From positions 29,998,213 through 30,062,212 of the forward strand of contig OZ234493.1 of assembly GCA_965153455.1 (NCBI GenBank): DNA of 64,000 nucleotides, given 5' to 3'. Source of the DNA: Sphagnum compactum. Lineage: Eukaryota; Bryophyta; Sphagnopsida; Sphagnales. The notes beneath the pieces were generated by a model, which worked only from the letters and a program-made list of their open reading frames with translations, did not search any database and was not told where the DNA came from. This document shows positions 47,372-58,700 of this stretch, in pieces (the stretch's first letter is position 1; the number at the start of each line of letters is the position of its first letter). The position numbers were made by a program, and so were the translations under genes.

Positions 47372-49415
47372 AAAACATATTGGAGCCTACCTCTATGAAG
47401 AACAATTTAAATTTTTTATTGCAATGGCATAAAGCAGAAGGTGTAAATACTAACTAATTTTTTTTATTGAATCAAAGAAATCTCTACACAATAAGAATTA
47501 TTTGAACTTAAGGTCCATCATATCATGGTAATCTACAAAACTTCACACAATAACACTATTTGAGGTGAATGCAAAGCCAAAACCCTAAACACATTCAATT
47601 GCACTACCTTCCCTTTGGTTGATGCTTACGAAACATAATAGTGCAAGTTACTATGTGAGTCTGTACCAAGAAATAAACAAATAAAAGGAGAATCCCCTGA
47701 AATTGTAATCATCATATTTGTGGAATGACTTAAATTGAACCCCATTGGCTCGAAACACCGTCAGCCTAAAACCAAAAAGAAAAACCAAAAGTTGCCAAGA
47801 TGCTTACTTAAATGGTATGGAATTTGGCAACAATTTTGTCTTGGTCTCTATGTCTCGACCGAAGAGAAATTACTCCTCATTTGTTTTGAAATGGGACCAA
47901 GTTTTGCACTTGCAACCCATCGAGACAAATGGATTTTGTCGCAAGCATTCTTGTTCACAAACTTTTATTTTCAAAAGCGTTGGTGTTAGCTAAGGATTTT
48001 TTGGGGGAGGGGGGAGGAGGGAACATGAAGAGTACAATTTTCTGGGTCCCAATGTCTCCCAATGTGTTCAATTGGTGGTGGGTCTAGTGGCCTTCCGTGA
48101 GCTGATTTCCATTACCATTAAATTTTCATGCCTTCATTTCCAAGCCTCTTGTGGTGGTAATAATAATAATAATAATATCCTTGTGTAGTCCAAAAAATGG
48201 CTTGTGTTAGTTTGATTGATTTTGAAACCCTGGACCTTAGTGTTATTGGAATTGAAAATTTTCCAAAGTTTGGGAAAAGAAATCGTCAACTCTCAAACTC
48301 AAACCCTAGACTACCTCTCAACATTTTTGGATGTATTAGTATTTTGTTTGATAATGGGGGTGGGGGAATAAGAAAAATTCAACCTCAAAACATGGACCCA
48401 AAATGTGTCTCAGAATGCCAAGGTGAAAATAAACAGGAAATAGGGGCAAAAATAACTATGGGCAAAACTAATGTTAGTGCATTGGCCACACTAATTTAGC
48501 TTTATTCACAAGACTATAACATTACAACAACAAAAACAGAAGGTATAATGTTCATAATGGGACAAAGCAAGTCATGTTGTATATAATGACTCAAAACACA
48601 AGATTTATTATTTAATGTATATAAATAATACAAAATATTGTCATTTTGGTTCCTAAGGGAGAAGGAGGGCAACCACATGATTATTAGTCTGGGAAAAAAT
48701 AATATTAAAAAATTGAATGTGTCAATCTTTTTAACAAGTGTGCAAAGTAGGATCCAAATCATGAGCTCAGATACCAAGTCAGGATGATGATTATATTATG
48801 ATGATCATCATCATCCTCTTCCTTTGGGGGTAGAAGATTGAGGAAGAACTTTCTTATTCCTCCCTCAAAATTAAACCCAACTACAATTAGTGATAAGAAT
48901 CAATGTCTATTTCATGTATTATGTGAATATTAAAAAAAATCTAATGAAAATAGTAATATTCTCTCTTTTTTTATGGCAGCATAACAAAGAGGTCACTCAT
49001 ATTTTTATGAAAATGGTATGAATTTCAGATAATGAAATTTTCCTATTCACTTTCGGGGATAGAATTTATATACAATTAAAAGATACATCAATATAAGCCT
49101 ACCATTAAAAGCTCTTGAAAATTTCTATTAGAAATTTTTTTTGAGAATTATTTCAAGAATTCCATTTATAAATTATATTGTAAACGTATTAATGATCAAA
49201 ATTGCCATATTTGTTGCTAACATAGGAATAAATATCGTCTATTATCTAGTGTTTTTTTAAACCTTTTATATGTGTGTGTGTTTTTCTCTCAGTTCATGAT
49301 GTCAAAGCCATGATGAAGTTTTCTCAAATAGAGAAAATTTAGTTGAAATTAGATTTTTTAAAAAAATCCCTTAAACATTTGGCTCAACTAGTGGGAAAAT
49401 AAATAAATTTAAAAC

Positions 49416-49527
49416 ATCTCCAGATTCTACAGTAAGTTGCAATAGGTAGCCAGAAATATAGAAGGAAACTGAAATTTCCTTCTATATTTTTGGCTACCTA
49501 TTGCAACTTACTGTAAACTCTGGAGAT
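49416..49527. repeat. 53-bp-arm foldback made from dispersed-repeat tails
   Basis: Arms 49416-49468 and 49475-49527 pair around a 6-nt loop with only about three imperfect positions. The arm sequence is the tail of the main dispersed family: TTCCTTCTATATTTTTGGCT, then ACCTATTGCAACTTACTGTA. The structure is thus two family tails in inverted orientation. Confidence 0.92.
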
Positions 49528-49640
49528 TTTTTAACTTAAAAAATGAAACTTTTGGTGACTAAAATACCCTGAAAACAGTCTCTTTATTATTTTGTGAAAA
49601 AGAAAACCACCATTTGGTGAGCTACGGTATTTTATAATTA

Positions 49641-49768
49641 TCCCGATTTTGTGATATAGCCAAACTAGTGATCATGCACAAGAAGATTTAGCCAAATTTG
49701 GCTACAAACCGGATATGAAAGTAAAAATATTTAAGAATCCTTTTCTATTTTGGCTACTTGCTGGAACC
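49641..49768 (+). repeat. Dispersed repeat, copy 6
   Basis: The best-preserved copy: TTTTGTGATATAGCCAAACT, GATCATGCACAAGAAGATTT, AGCCAAATTTGGCTACAAAC, CGGATATGAAAGTAAAAATA and TTTTGGCTACTTGCTGGAAC. Confidence 0.75.
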
Positions 49769-49969
49769 AGTTGTAGAGATCTGGGGTTCTTTTTTTAAAA
49801 TAAAAATTTCGAAATCTGGCGAAGATGGACCAATTTTTTTTGCACAAAATTCCTTTTAAATGTGTTGAAATTATTTTTTCCGGATTAAAAAAAAGGGAAA
49901 ATTTGGGGAAAACAAAACACTGCCCCAAGTGAAAAAAATCAAAACAAAACAAAACTTTTACCGCTGAAG

Positions 49970-50165
49970 CGCTTTCGTCGCGCGACGCTCGTCCCGAAGG
50001 ACGTCGTCGTCGGCGACGTCGGGAGCACGGAGTCGGAAGAAAGCACCTGCCTGCTATGTCGCGCACGACGCTCCTCGCTGCCGATGGACGTCGTGTCGTC
50101 GTCGTCGGTGGGGAGTCGACTACGATCGAGTTGCCCGTTTCAAACGCCATTTCAAAGTCCTGTCC
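49970..50165. other. CpG-dense block with CGTCGTCG repeats
   Basis: A sharply bounded stretch rich in CGTCG, with two related half-units (GACGCTCGTCCCGAAGGACG near 49983 and GACGCTCCTCGCTGCCGATGG near 50067, each followed by TCGTCGTCG). It stands between two copies of the dispersed family in AT-rich DNA. The long minus-strand frame through it (Arg/Ser-rich) has no recognisable domain. Confidence 0.6.
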
Positions 50166-50303
50166 AGTGTCAAGTCGACAGTCGTCGCCATTTAATGTTT
50201 TGTTGACTGGTTGCTATCGTCGGTAAAAAATAAAAATAAAAAAATAATTCCCTCCCTGTTTTTAACAGACAGACGAGAGGGAACAGACAGAGGTGGGAAT
50301 CCC

Positions 50304-50412
50304 AGTAGCCAAAGTGGCGATCATCCCTAGGAAAATATAACCAAAGTATGGCTATAAACTAGAAATAAATGAAAAGTCTTTAATCATCCTTCTATACTAT
50401 TGGCTACACATA
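50304..50412 (+). repeat. Dispersed repeat, copy 7
   Basis: Contains AGTAGCCAAAGTGGCGATCA, CCCTAGGAAAATATAACC, TATGGCTATAAACTAGAAAT and ATCATCCTTCTATACTATTG-GCTAC. Confidence 0.7.
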
Positions 50413-50599
50413 GGATAGGAAGGAGATCCAAGTATATGGCTATTTAAATGTGTTTTTTTTCTTTTCCTTCCTCTATCACTTCTGGCGACTGAAAACCTAC
50501 AAAAATCACCTTTTTTCCCTAACTTTTTAATTTCTTTTATTTTAATTTCTTTTTTAGGCGAAATTTCGCCAGGGAAAAAAACCAATTGGCTAAGACGAT

Positions 50600-52800
50600 A
50601 ATATTATTTCTTTTTCTCAGGTAGCCCGGCGCCGGGTCTCGCGGTAATGGGTGGCGGTGCAACAGGGAATTTGGTCCTATAGGGGGAGAGAGAGAGGGAG
50701 AGCCTAAGCGCTTTCAGCGTTCAGTATAATAGCAGCAGCTACAGTCTTTGGCGGCACGCTTGTGTCAAGATGCTGATCAACAGTAAGTACTAGCTAGCTA
50801 CTGGTTTGCAGCTGTTGTTGTTGTTGCTCATGCACAGCGGATCCAACTGCTGGTGCTGCTGGAGTTTAACGTCTGCAATTAACAAAGGCAGTGATCAGAG
50901 ATCCATATATATGCAAAGAAGAAGAAGAAGAAGAAGATCCAACAGAGATTCATATGAAAAAATCCACTAGTATAAGTTAAGGATTTACAACTGCAGTATA
51001 GTAGTAGCAGCAGCAGCAGCCTCAAGCGGCCGCTGCTGCAGGGCTCGAAGCTAGCTAGACAGCATTCATTTTAGTCAAACCTGACGTGGGTCATGGACTC
51101 GACGTCATGACGCGGCTGGCTGGCTGGCTAGCTGCTGCAATATAAGATGTCGATCTGCACTGCTGAAGCTAGCTGCATGCAGTGGGGTGATTTATTATTA
51201 TGATTTACGCTGATGCAGCAGCAGCAGATATGTGCAGGACCCATGAAGCTGCTGCCGCTAGCCGCTAGCTAGTGCAATCAACAAAGATCTAACCGGCCTT
51301 AGACCACCACCACCACCACGACTGACTTATCAGAAGTTTGGAAGTTTTGTAATTTGGAGGAGCTATTGCTTCTGGGATGATGCTGCAGGGGATTCATTCA
51401 TTCATCACTAGCAGCTTAGTGCAAACCCGGCGAGTTTTTGTTGTTGTTGCAGTCAGGAGGACCGTAGTCCGTACTTCTGCTCGTGGCTGCTGGTTAGCCG
51501 GTTGCTCTAGAGAAATTTTTCCACAGAGAGAGACTACACTGCTGCTGCCAAAGACACAGCCCGCATGCAGCCAGCAGCAGATGAGACAAACGGATTACGT
51601 CAGGAACTGAGACACTTGTTCAGACTGCAGCTCCTTTTGTTTTGTTTTGTTTCTCTTCTTTCACAAGAAAAAGACATCTATCTACGTTCCCGCGTCTCAC
51701 GGAGTCTCTTCGTCGTTCTTGCATCGACCACAGTAATAATATCGAACTTCCGATGGAAAACAGTACCCTCCACAGCTCGAGTGAGTTCTAACGTAGAGAC
51801 AGACAAACAGTAGATAGCACAGCTGCAGACACAGACGTCCCTGGCAGCACCTGCAAAAAGGGTAGTTGCAATAGCAACTTCTAATGACCTGCGTAAAGAT
51901 GACGGAAATGGACGCAAACCTCATGATGAGTCCCGTCAAAATGGCAATCTGTATCGTCGAGAAGAGTTGCTGCTGCTGCCGCCCGCGATCTCTTCTAGTG
52001 TCGCTCACTAGCTCTGCTCTACTTGTGTCGATCACTAGTGCTGGATATTGTTTCGGGAAACCTAGTGCTAGCGCTCAAGATTCCCATTAGGAGTTCCAGA
52101 AGAGTCATGTGCGTACCTCGCTAGTGCTCCTTCTTATTCTGTCATTTTCTATTAGTGGGTCCGTGCGTGTCTTTTGTGCTGATCTAGTACGTTCTGTCTT
52201 CGTCCATGGGGGACCACGCATCTTGGAAGTTGTCTTCATCCGGGATCGGAGGAGCAGCTCCTGCCGCTGCTGCCGAGGAGATAAAGTTAAAAGTTTGACT
52301 GGGATCAGGATCGACAGTGGCGGCTGGAAATCAGCAAGCTCTCAGGCTCCAGTAGCAGCAATAAGATGCATGATCTGCAGACCTCCAATGAGGCCCTAGC
52401 TACAGCTTCGTCAAGGTGACAATAGCTGCAGCTACTAGCTGTTGCTGTGCTTTTTCAGAAAAGTCGAGCAGCTCCTGGCTACAAATGCGCGCAGAAGAGT
52501 TTATGAACATGTGGACAAAAAAGATTGACCCCTGCAGCAAGCAGGCAACCACGCACGTCAACAAATCCGTAAGAAGTGTCGCGTACATGCAGTAATCTGC
52601 AGAAACAGCTCGAATTCCCGCACTGAAGTCGTGAATTCCTGCACGCTCATACATCTAGTACAGTTGCTTCAACAGCAGCGGCTTCAGCTTCTTCTGTGAC
52701 GAAACAGAAGTCGTCTTCTCCGCCAGCATGTTACCAGCTCCTGCAGTACTCAAAGCATGATCACCTGATGATTCTAGGTTGCGCTGCATCGACTTACGGC
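50600..52800. other. Upstream region of the IDD gene
   Basis: There is no coding exon with recognisable motifs. The DNA is less AT-rich than elsewhere and crowded with CTGCTGCAG, AGCTAGCT and GATC words, and has an AAG run at about 50916-50937. It could hold distal promoter elements or a non-coding first exon, but I cannot point to one. Confidence 0.5.
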
Positions 52801-52808
52801 TCTAACGC

Positions 52809-52817
52809 TTTATATAT
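52809..52817 (+). promoter_or_regulatory. TATA box of the IDD gene
   Basis: TTTATATAT stands about 165 bp before the first ATG and is followed at once by a GA run (CGAGAGAGAGAG). Transcription starting ~30 bp downstream would give a leader of roughly 135 nt without an upstream ATG. Confidence 0.6.
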
Positions 52818-52975
52818 TCGAGAGAGAGAGTTTACACAAGGCATTTCCCATTGACGATTTGTGAAACAAAACTTCAACCGACTCGCGACGGAGAGAATTT
52901 TTCTTGTGGCGCCTGCTGGCCGGCCGCGGGCGACTTCAGATTTGAAAACTCCAGGTTAACTAGCTAGGAGGAGGA

Positions 52976-55751
52976 ATGATGCACCAGGACATAGCTGCTT
53001 ACAGCAGCAGCAGAGACTGCAGCACGTCGTCGAGCGCCGCCTGCATGATCAAGCTTCTGTCTGATCATGAATCTGATGGAACTGGTGCTCCTGCTGATGA
53101 TGATCACATTGCTGATCGACCCGTGTTCTTTGAACAGCTTCCTGCCAGCGCGGCAGCACCTGTACTCGCCGGAAGTCCACCTAATGAGCTTGTGTCGACT
53201 CCGGCTAGTCCTCCTCCGACTAGCACCAATGGTACCATCAACAAGAAGCGCAAGCGACGACTTGCAGGAACTCCTGGTACGTATACCTACTTCTTCTTCT
53301 GACTAGAGATAGATCATGACTAGCTAGTGAAAGAGCTCGCTCGACAACAGCATCAGATCAGTTGAAAGATTGTAGAGCTTTGATCGTACTCATGTGTGCA
53401 CTGCTGCATTTGATCTTTCCTGGGTAGCGTAAACGCAGATGCGGACGCGGAGGTCATTGCACTCACTCCCAAGAAGTTGTTGGAGTCGGATCGATACGTG
53501 TGCGAGATCTGTAGCAAGGGCTTCCAGCGTGACCAAAACCTCCAGATGCACAAACGCCGACACAAGGTTAGTCGATCACCAGTCCTCCTGGAACTCACTC
53601 TCGATCGAGTGCCGATTGTTTTCTTCTCTCTATGGTTCTATGTCGAGACTCGACACGGGTCCTTGCAATCCGGCAAGGTTCGTGCTCATGGGTTTTGAGC
53701 AAGATGGATATGCAGCAGCAGCATGTCGTGCTGCAGGTTGAATCCTTGAATGCATTGCTGCTGGCTCGATCTTAGAAGAAGTGGATCACGAACTTGCTGG
53801 CGCGTGATTGCTACAGGTACCGTGGACGCTGCTGAAGAGGGGTAGTACGACAGCAGCTGCTGCTAATTCGACTAGCGAAGTGCAGCAGCAGCGCAAGCGC
53901 GTATACGTATGTCCTGAGGAGTCTTGTCTGCATCACAACGCCTGCCATGCGCTGGGCGACCTTGTGGGCATCCGAAAACACTACCGCAGAAAGCACAGTA
54001 CTGAAAAGCAATGGCAATGCAGCAAGTGCTCCAAAGAGTACGCTGTGCAATCCGACTACAAAGCTCACCAGAAGACCTGCGGCACCCGCGGCCATTCATG
54101 CGACTGCGGTCGCGTTTTCTCCAGGTAAGCTAGCTGCTGCAAGCCTTGGGTAATGTTTGTAGGTAGCAGGATCAATCTGCCCCCTGTGTCCTATTCCAAT
54201 GAAATGTGTGAGAGCTCCCCCAAAAAAAAACGCATCATCTTGAAGGAGATCATAAGATCCTCCATCACTATGTCTCTGAAATCAAGCAAGCAAGCTGGCT
54301 GCAATGTTCTCTGCAATTGCTGCAGGGTAGAGGGATTCATCGAGCACCACGATAAGTGCATGGCGCTCCTGGGCAAGGAGAAGGCAGCTGCTGCTGCCAT
54401 CGCAAACAGCAGCGACATGAGTCGAACACCAGAATCATGTACTGATCATCACGGCCATATGAGCGCGGATATTCAGCAGCAGCAGTTGATGTCGGGATGG
54501 AATCTGATGAGACCAGCTCTTGAATATGCGGAAGCTCCTAGAGACTTTCAAGGCTCGGTTGAAGAAAAGTACGCAGCGGCGGCATGGTCTGCTGCAGCTC
54601 CAAGTCGTAAGTGCCTTGCGGGGATCGAAGAATTCAATCCAGCTAGGTCGACGACCGCGTCCTGCTCGATTGCCGCCACTTCCTGCGCTGAAAATCGTCG
54701 AGGAGCTGGGGGGCTTTTCCAGGAGATGCAGGCGGGTCCATTTCTTGGTGCTGCAAATTCGCACTGGTCGCGGATGTGGTTCGACCCTGCAAAGTTCCAC
54801 GATTTGCAACCGGGATCCGTGAACTCGTCGACTACAAACCAAAACTGTGGTACTCGTGCCGCAGCGGCTCCTTCTAATCATCAACCTGCAGCAGCCGGTC
54901 CATACGCGACGATCACTGATCAGCTGTTTCCGACCGATCACGATGCATCTTTACGTCTCTCGATCGGTCCTTCCCACCCGCTTGTTGAAGTCTTAACGCC
55001 TGCCAAGCTTTCTCGGGAACAACAGAAGCGTGACCTGATTCTGATAGAAACTAAGCCGAAATTGGACATGTCCGCCTACCTCCAAAGGATACGAAGCAGA
55101 TCATGTGTCGATTCTGATGTCGAGAATTATCGGCTTCTACCTCCTGCTGCTGGCCGCGAGGTGGTACTGGACGTATCTGCTGCTGCTGCAGGTAGCAATG
55201 AATCGCGTGCTGCCACTGCTGCAGGTCGACGTGCAGATCATGATTATGAACTGAATATTTCAGCACGACGAGCTGCCCAAATTAGTACTGCTGATGGATA
55301 TTATTCTTCGCGTATCCAGCTTCTTCAGAAGCAAAGCGATTATAATTCTCCGCATGCAGATCTGCAGGTTCTGCAAGCTGCAGGAAGCTGCTGCAATTAC
55401 TCGAGTCGGCCTCCAGCCGCAGCAGCAATCACAGCTTTTCGATCTCTTGCCGGACCTGCTGGCGAATACGCAGCAGCTGCTGCAGATCAGTACGGATCGA
55501 CACATGAAACAGCAGTTTTAGGGTCGAGTACAAGGGAATGTTGGAATCCAAATCCAACTTATAACTGCAACACTAGTACGTCTACTAGTCTAATTAGCAG
55601 ATCCTCTACGACATCAAATATGATACTGGACTCGCGGGAAGTCAGTCGTGTTCCAGATCAGCACAATTCGACAATGGGAGCTGGTGCTAGCGGTCCAACC
55701 AAGACTGCAAGGTCGCTCATGCTGCAGCAGTACTGGATCAGCCCCAAGTAG
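52976..55751 (+). CDS. SGR5/IDD14-16-clade INDETERMINATE-DOMAIN zinc-finger factor, 720 aa
   Basis: Exons 52976-53276, 53439-53566, 53817-54124 and 54326-55751 join in frame at GT-AG sites. The product is a nuclear DNA-binding transcription factor. KKRKRR (90-95) is the nuclear signal before the ID domain. Zinc ligands: finger 1 C122/C125/H138/H142 (YVCEICSKGFQRDQNLQMHK), finger 2 C175/C180/H198/H203, finger 3 C211/C214/H227/C231, finger 4 C238/C240/H253/C257. LLESDRY before finger 1, VPWTLLKR after it, HALGDLVGI, KTCGTRGHSCDCGRVFSR and the VEGFIEHHDKC end are the hallmarks of the SGR5/IDD14/IDD16 clade rather than of typical IDDs (which read FSRRDSFITHRAFC). In Arabidopsis that clade acts in shoot gravitropism and auxin-related growth; the function here is inferred. 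The ~460-residue C-terminus is Ala/Ser-rich with poly-Ala runs and no motif I recognise. Two methionines start the protein. Confidence 0.95.
54125..54325 (+). other. IDD intron 3, open in the exon 4 frame
   Basis: This 201-nt intron ends TTGCTGCAG|G. From the ATG at 54153 it stays open in the same frame as exon 4, so a downstream start could give a zinc-finger-less protein. If retained after exon 3, translation stops at once (AGG-TAA at the exon/intron border), just before the histidine and last cysteine of finger 4. Confidence 0.8.
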
Positions 55752-58700
55752 TCCACTTTCTAATTAGGTGAATTTATAACAAACAGCTGCATGATCGATC
55801 CATCTGTGCACAGGCCGCTTTCCCTTGACAAACTATAGCTTGTACCGAGTGCCGCAGGATCGAGAGCAAGTTGTAAGTACCTGCTCTGCATCAGCTAATG
55901 ATCTGCAACGTCTGCAACAAAAATTCTTCCGATGTATATATCACCAAGCGCATGGCATCACTGCATTGGTTCTAATGCAGCTGGAAGCTTGGTCGAGCTG
56001 CAGCTGATGATCAGTCTCGACACATCTCTTCCAAGCATACAGCGCCCGATCAGTAGTGCTGGATCACACAATTAGAGCTGATCACCGCCTCAGCTTCATC
56101 AATCCTTGAGTCAGCTAGCTAGCTAGCTGCTTCTTAATGCACGCTACCAGCTGGTGATCGATGCAGTTGTGGAATTTGCACTGGAGATCATATGCATATA
56201 TTACATGATTATCAGTATCCTTATTGATGCTGCAGATGATCTATAAGTATGTGCATATTGATGCAGATCATGATCTAGTATGCATCATGTTGTTGCAGCA
56301 ACCAACTTCTAGACATTAAACTAGTGCGGTAGTACAGTCGAGCTGCAGGTTGATGAATTACAGTGGTCGAAGCTGAGAGCTTATGGAAGTGGTTCTTTGC
56401 ACAAACTGGATCAATCATATTGTGCATGCTGGCTGCAGCTTCTGCATGAGCCTCCTAGCTAGTGCTGCTGCAGCAGCAGCAAGCTTCTTCTAAAATATAT
56501 AATTAATTTGATCATGAGCAGCTGCTAGCTGCAGATCATATTCCCTGCATCATTTACATGGTACTAGATGGTATGAATTCATTCGGTATAAGCTGATGCA
56601 CTGCTTCTCATGATTGATGGATGCTGGGTGCTTCATGAATGCGTGGATCAATATTCAAAGCCCAAGAAACATCATTTCCATATTGCTGTAGCTGCTGTAA
56701 TTTCATGACTCCTTGCAGGTTGATTTTTCTTTCTTCTTCTTTTTCTTCTTCTTGTGATCATATAGATTTTAATTATCCAAGATGAATATCAGGCCCAGCT
56801 GAGGTGGTGATCAGGTCTGCTGTTAGGGCTGCATGCAAGTTGAATATGAACCATCATGAGCTCCTGCACTAACTCTTGCATCCAGCTGCTGCACCAGGTA
56901 ACCACAGGACAAAAGCTCGCATTGAAGCAGCCTAGCAGCTCATGGTCCAGCTGCAACGCCTGGCAAGATCAATGCTCTGCATTTATATATATAGCAATTA
57001 TTATTATTATTATTATTATAAGGTTTTTTTGTGGCATAGAGATCTGCATTAACATGATCTAATCTGTGTCTTCATTGCTGCAGGAAATTATAGGAAATAC
57101 GATTTGTTGATCTTTAATGAAGATGAAAAGCTTGCTAAATTCATTGATGATTGATGCAGCCCAGAGAATCATGGGCCTAGGATGCAAGCTTTGTTCACAT
57201 GAGCCTGCAGCTGCAGTCCAGTTCTTTCAGATCAGCAGCTTCTTCAACCTACAGGCTGGCTGACGGGCATATATCCTCCAGTTTACTAGTTAGTTTCCTC
57301 ACAGAATAATATAATTTCATGCACCTCCTCCTTTCAGGTGCCTCTCTGTCTGCATGATCCAGCCGATCTTGTACACAACTATAATTTCAGTTTAACAACT
57401 GATCTGATCCTCCTCTTTCCTCAACATTGCAAATCCAGCCTTGCTGCAAAGTGCATACGTTTATTTTTTCATTTCCATTTCTTTATATGCTTATTACATC
57501 AGGTTTTGAATTTACTTTCTTGTGTTTATGTAGAAAACTGGGTCATACTAGATTTTGAGCCAGGAAGTCTATATATTTTTTGGTCTACTTTATCATGCTT
57601 TCACCTTGAACTTTAAGAAAATATCTTCAAGAAAAAGTGATGTGGCGTACCTTTTGCCCCCAAGCAAATCTTTGCGTGTGTGTATATATCCTTGGATGTT
57701 TTTGTCGCTCCCAATGGACAATAGTTGGATCATGCCACTAAATTATTAGCAGATGGTTGACATAATTTTGGATTGTAGTCAACATTTTGAGGAGATTGAA
57801 AATTTGAAGACGAAGGTGCATAGGAAGTGTTCATGATCACTGCAATCACACACAAAGAAGTTTTTCAGACATGAGCCTGGAATTAGAGAGCTGACAAGCC
57901 AGCTGCCAGGGAGCTTATAAGAGCTCAGATGCAGTGCACCTGCATTATAATATGGCAGAGCGCAGACTGTGCACAGTTTAGAACTTTTTCTCTCTCTTGA
58001 TATTTCTTCATCATGGGTGGTAGGTTAAATTAGAATCAAGGTTTATCAAAAATGGAGCTACCTTTCAACTACATTAATTCAATGTGTTTCAATCATGTTT
58101 CGGAACTGTCATCATGAAATTGCCAAATCTAACAACTACATTGTTCTCCAACAGTTTGCAACTTACATTATCTTTTATTTATTTACAGCTCCAAAGTTCT
58201 TGAATTGAGGCTTCTTGACTCAAGTATGTTGAGGGAGCTGAGAATCCACCTATAATTGGTTATAATAATTGCAAAAAGTTGCAGGCATTTATATATCAAG
58301 AACCCTAGTAGTAGTGAACATTTGTTCTAGATGTTTTTTCTTAGTATAGTTCGTTAATCTGTTTCTGTTAAACTCTATGGTTGGTAGTTTGTAACTTTGT
58401 GGGGAAATTGGCTCAGGAACTTTGTGAGCGAATATTGACAAAATCCTTTTTGAACACATGGATATGAGCTGATCTTTGGGAGACCTGTGCCCATTTTAAA
58501 ACTGTGTGGTATCTACTTCAAGAGTGTTTTTCAGCAGCAAATGGGTCTGTACTTGTGGAAGAAAGTAGTGAATTCGAGATGGTGACCGAAATCATAATAA
58601 TGGGACAACCTTGTACAGAAAAACTCAAGTGATGTACATGAAAGAAAGAAAATTTGAAGTAGTTATTCGTGTCAAAATGGAAACCGCTTTAGTACATATG

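Larger units (their letters stand above)
36646..49400. other. Long gene-poor region
   Basis: No gene could be supported. The region carries a C-rich minisatellite (37480-37850), a perfect long inverted repeat (38154-38355), AT-rich arrays, short tandem repeats near 41 kb, copies of dispersed families (39085-39200, 43540-44000, 45674-45940) and microsatellites. The open frames present are short, single and without recognisable domains. Confidence 0.6.

Noticed and set aside
49731-50150. Arg/Ser-rich minus-strand protein of ~139 residues
   Set aside because: It spans a copy of the dispersed repeat plus the CpG-rich block. The arginines come from CGTCG repeats and no domain is visible.
54153-54325. 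Start of a long single-exon gene at the ATG 54153
   Set aside because: This part is better explained as intron 3 of the IDD gene. Splicing 54124 to 54326 restores the fourth zinc finger of the SGR5 clade exactly. The internal ATG is kept only as a possible alternative start.
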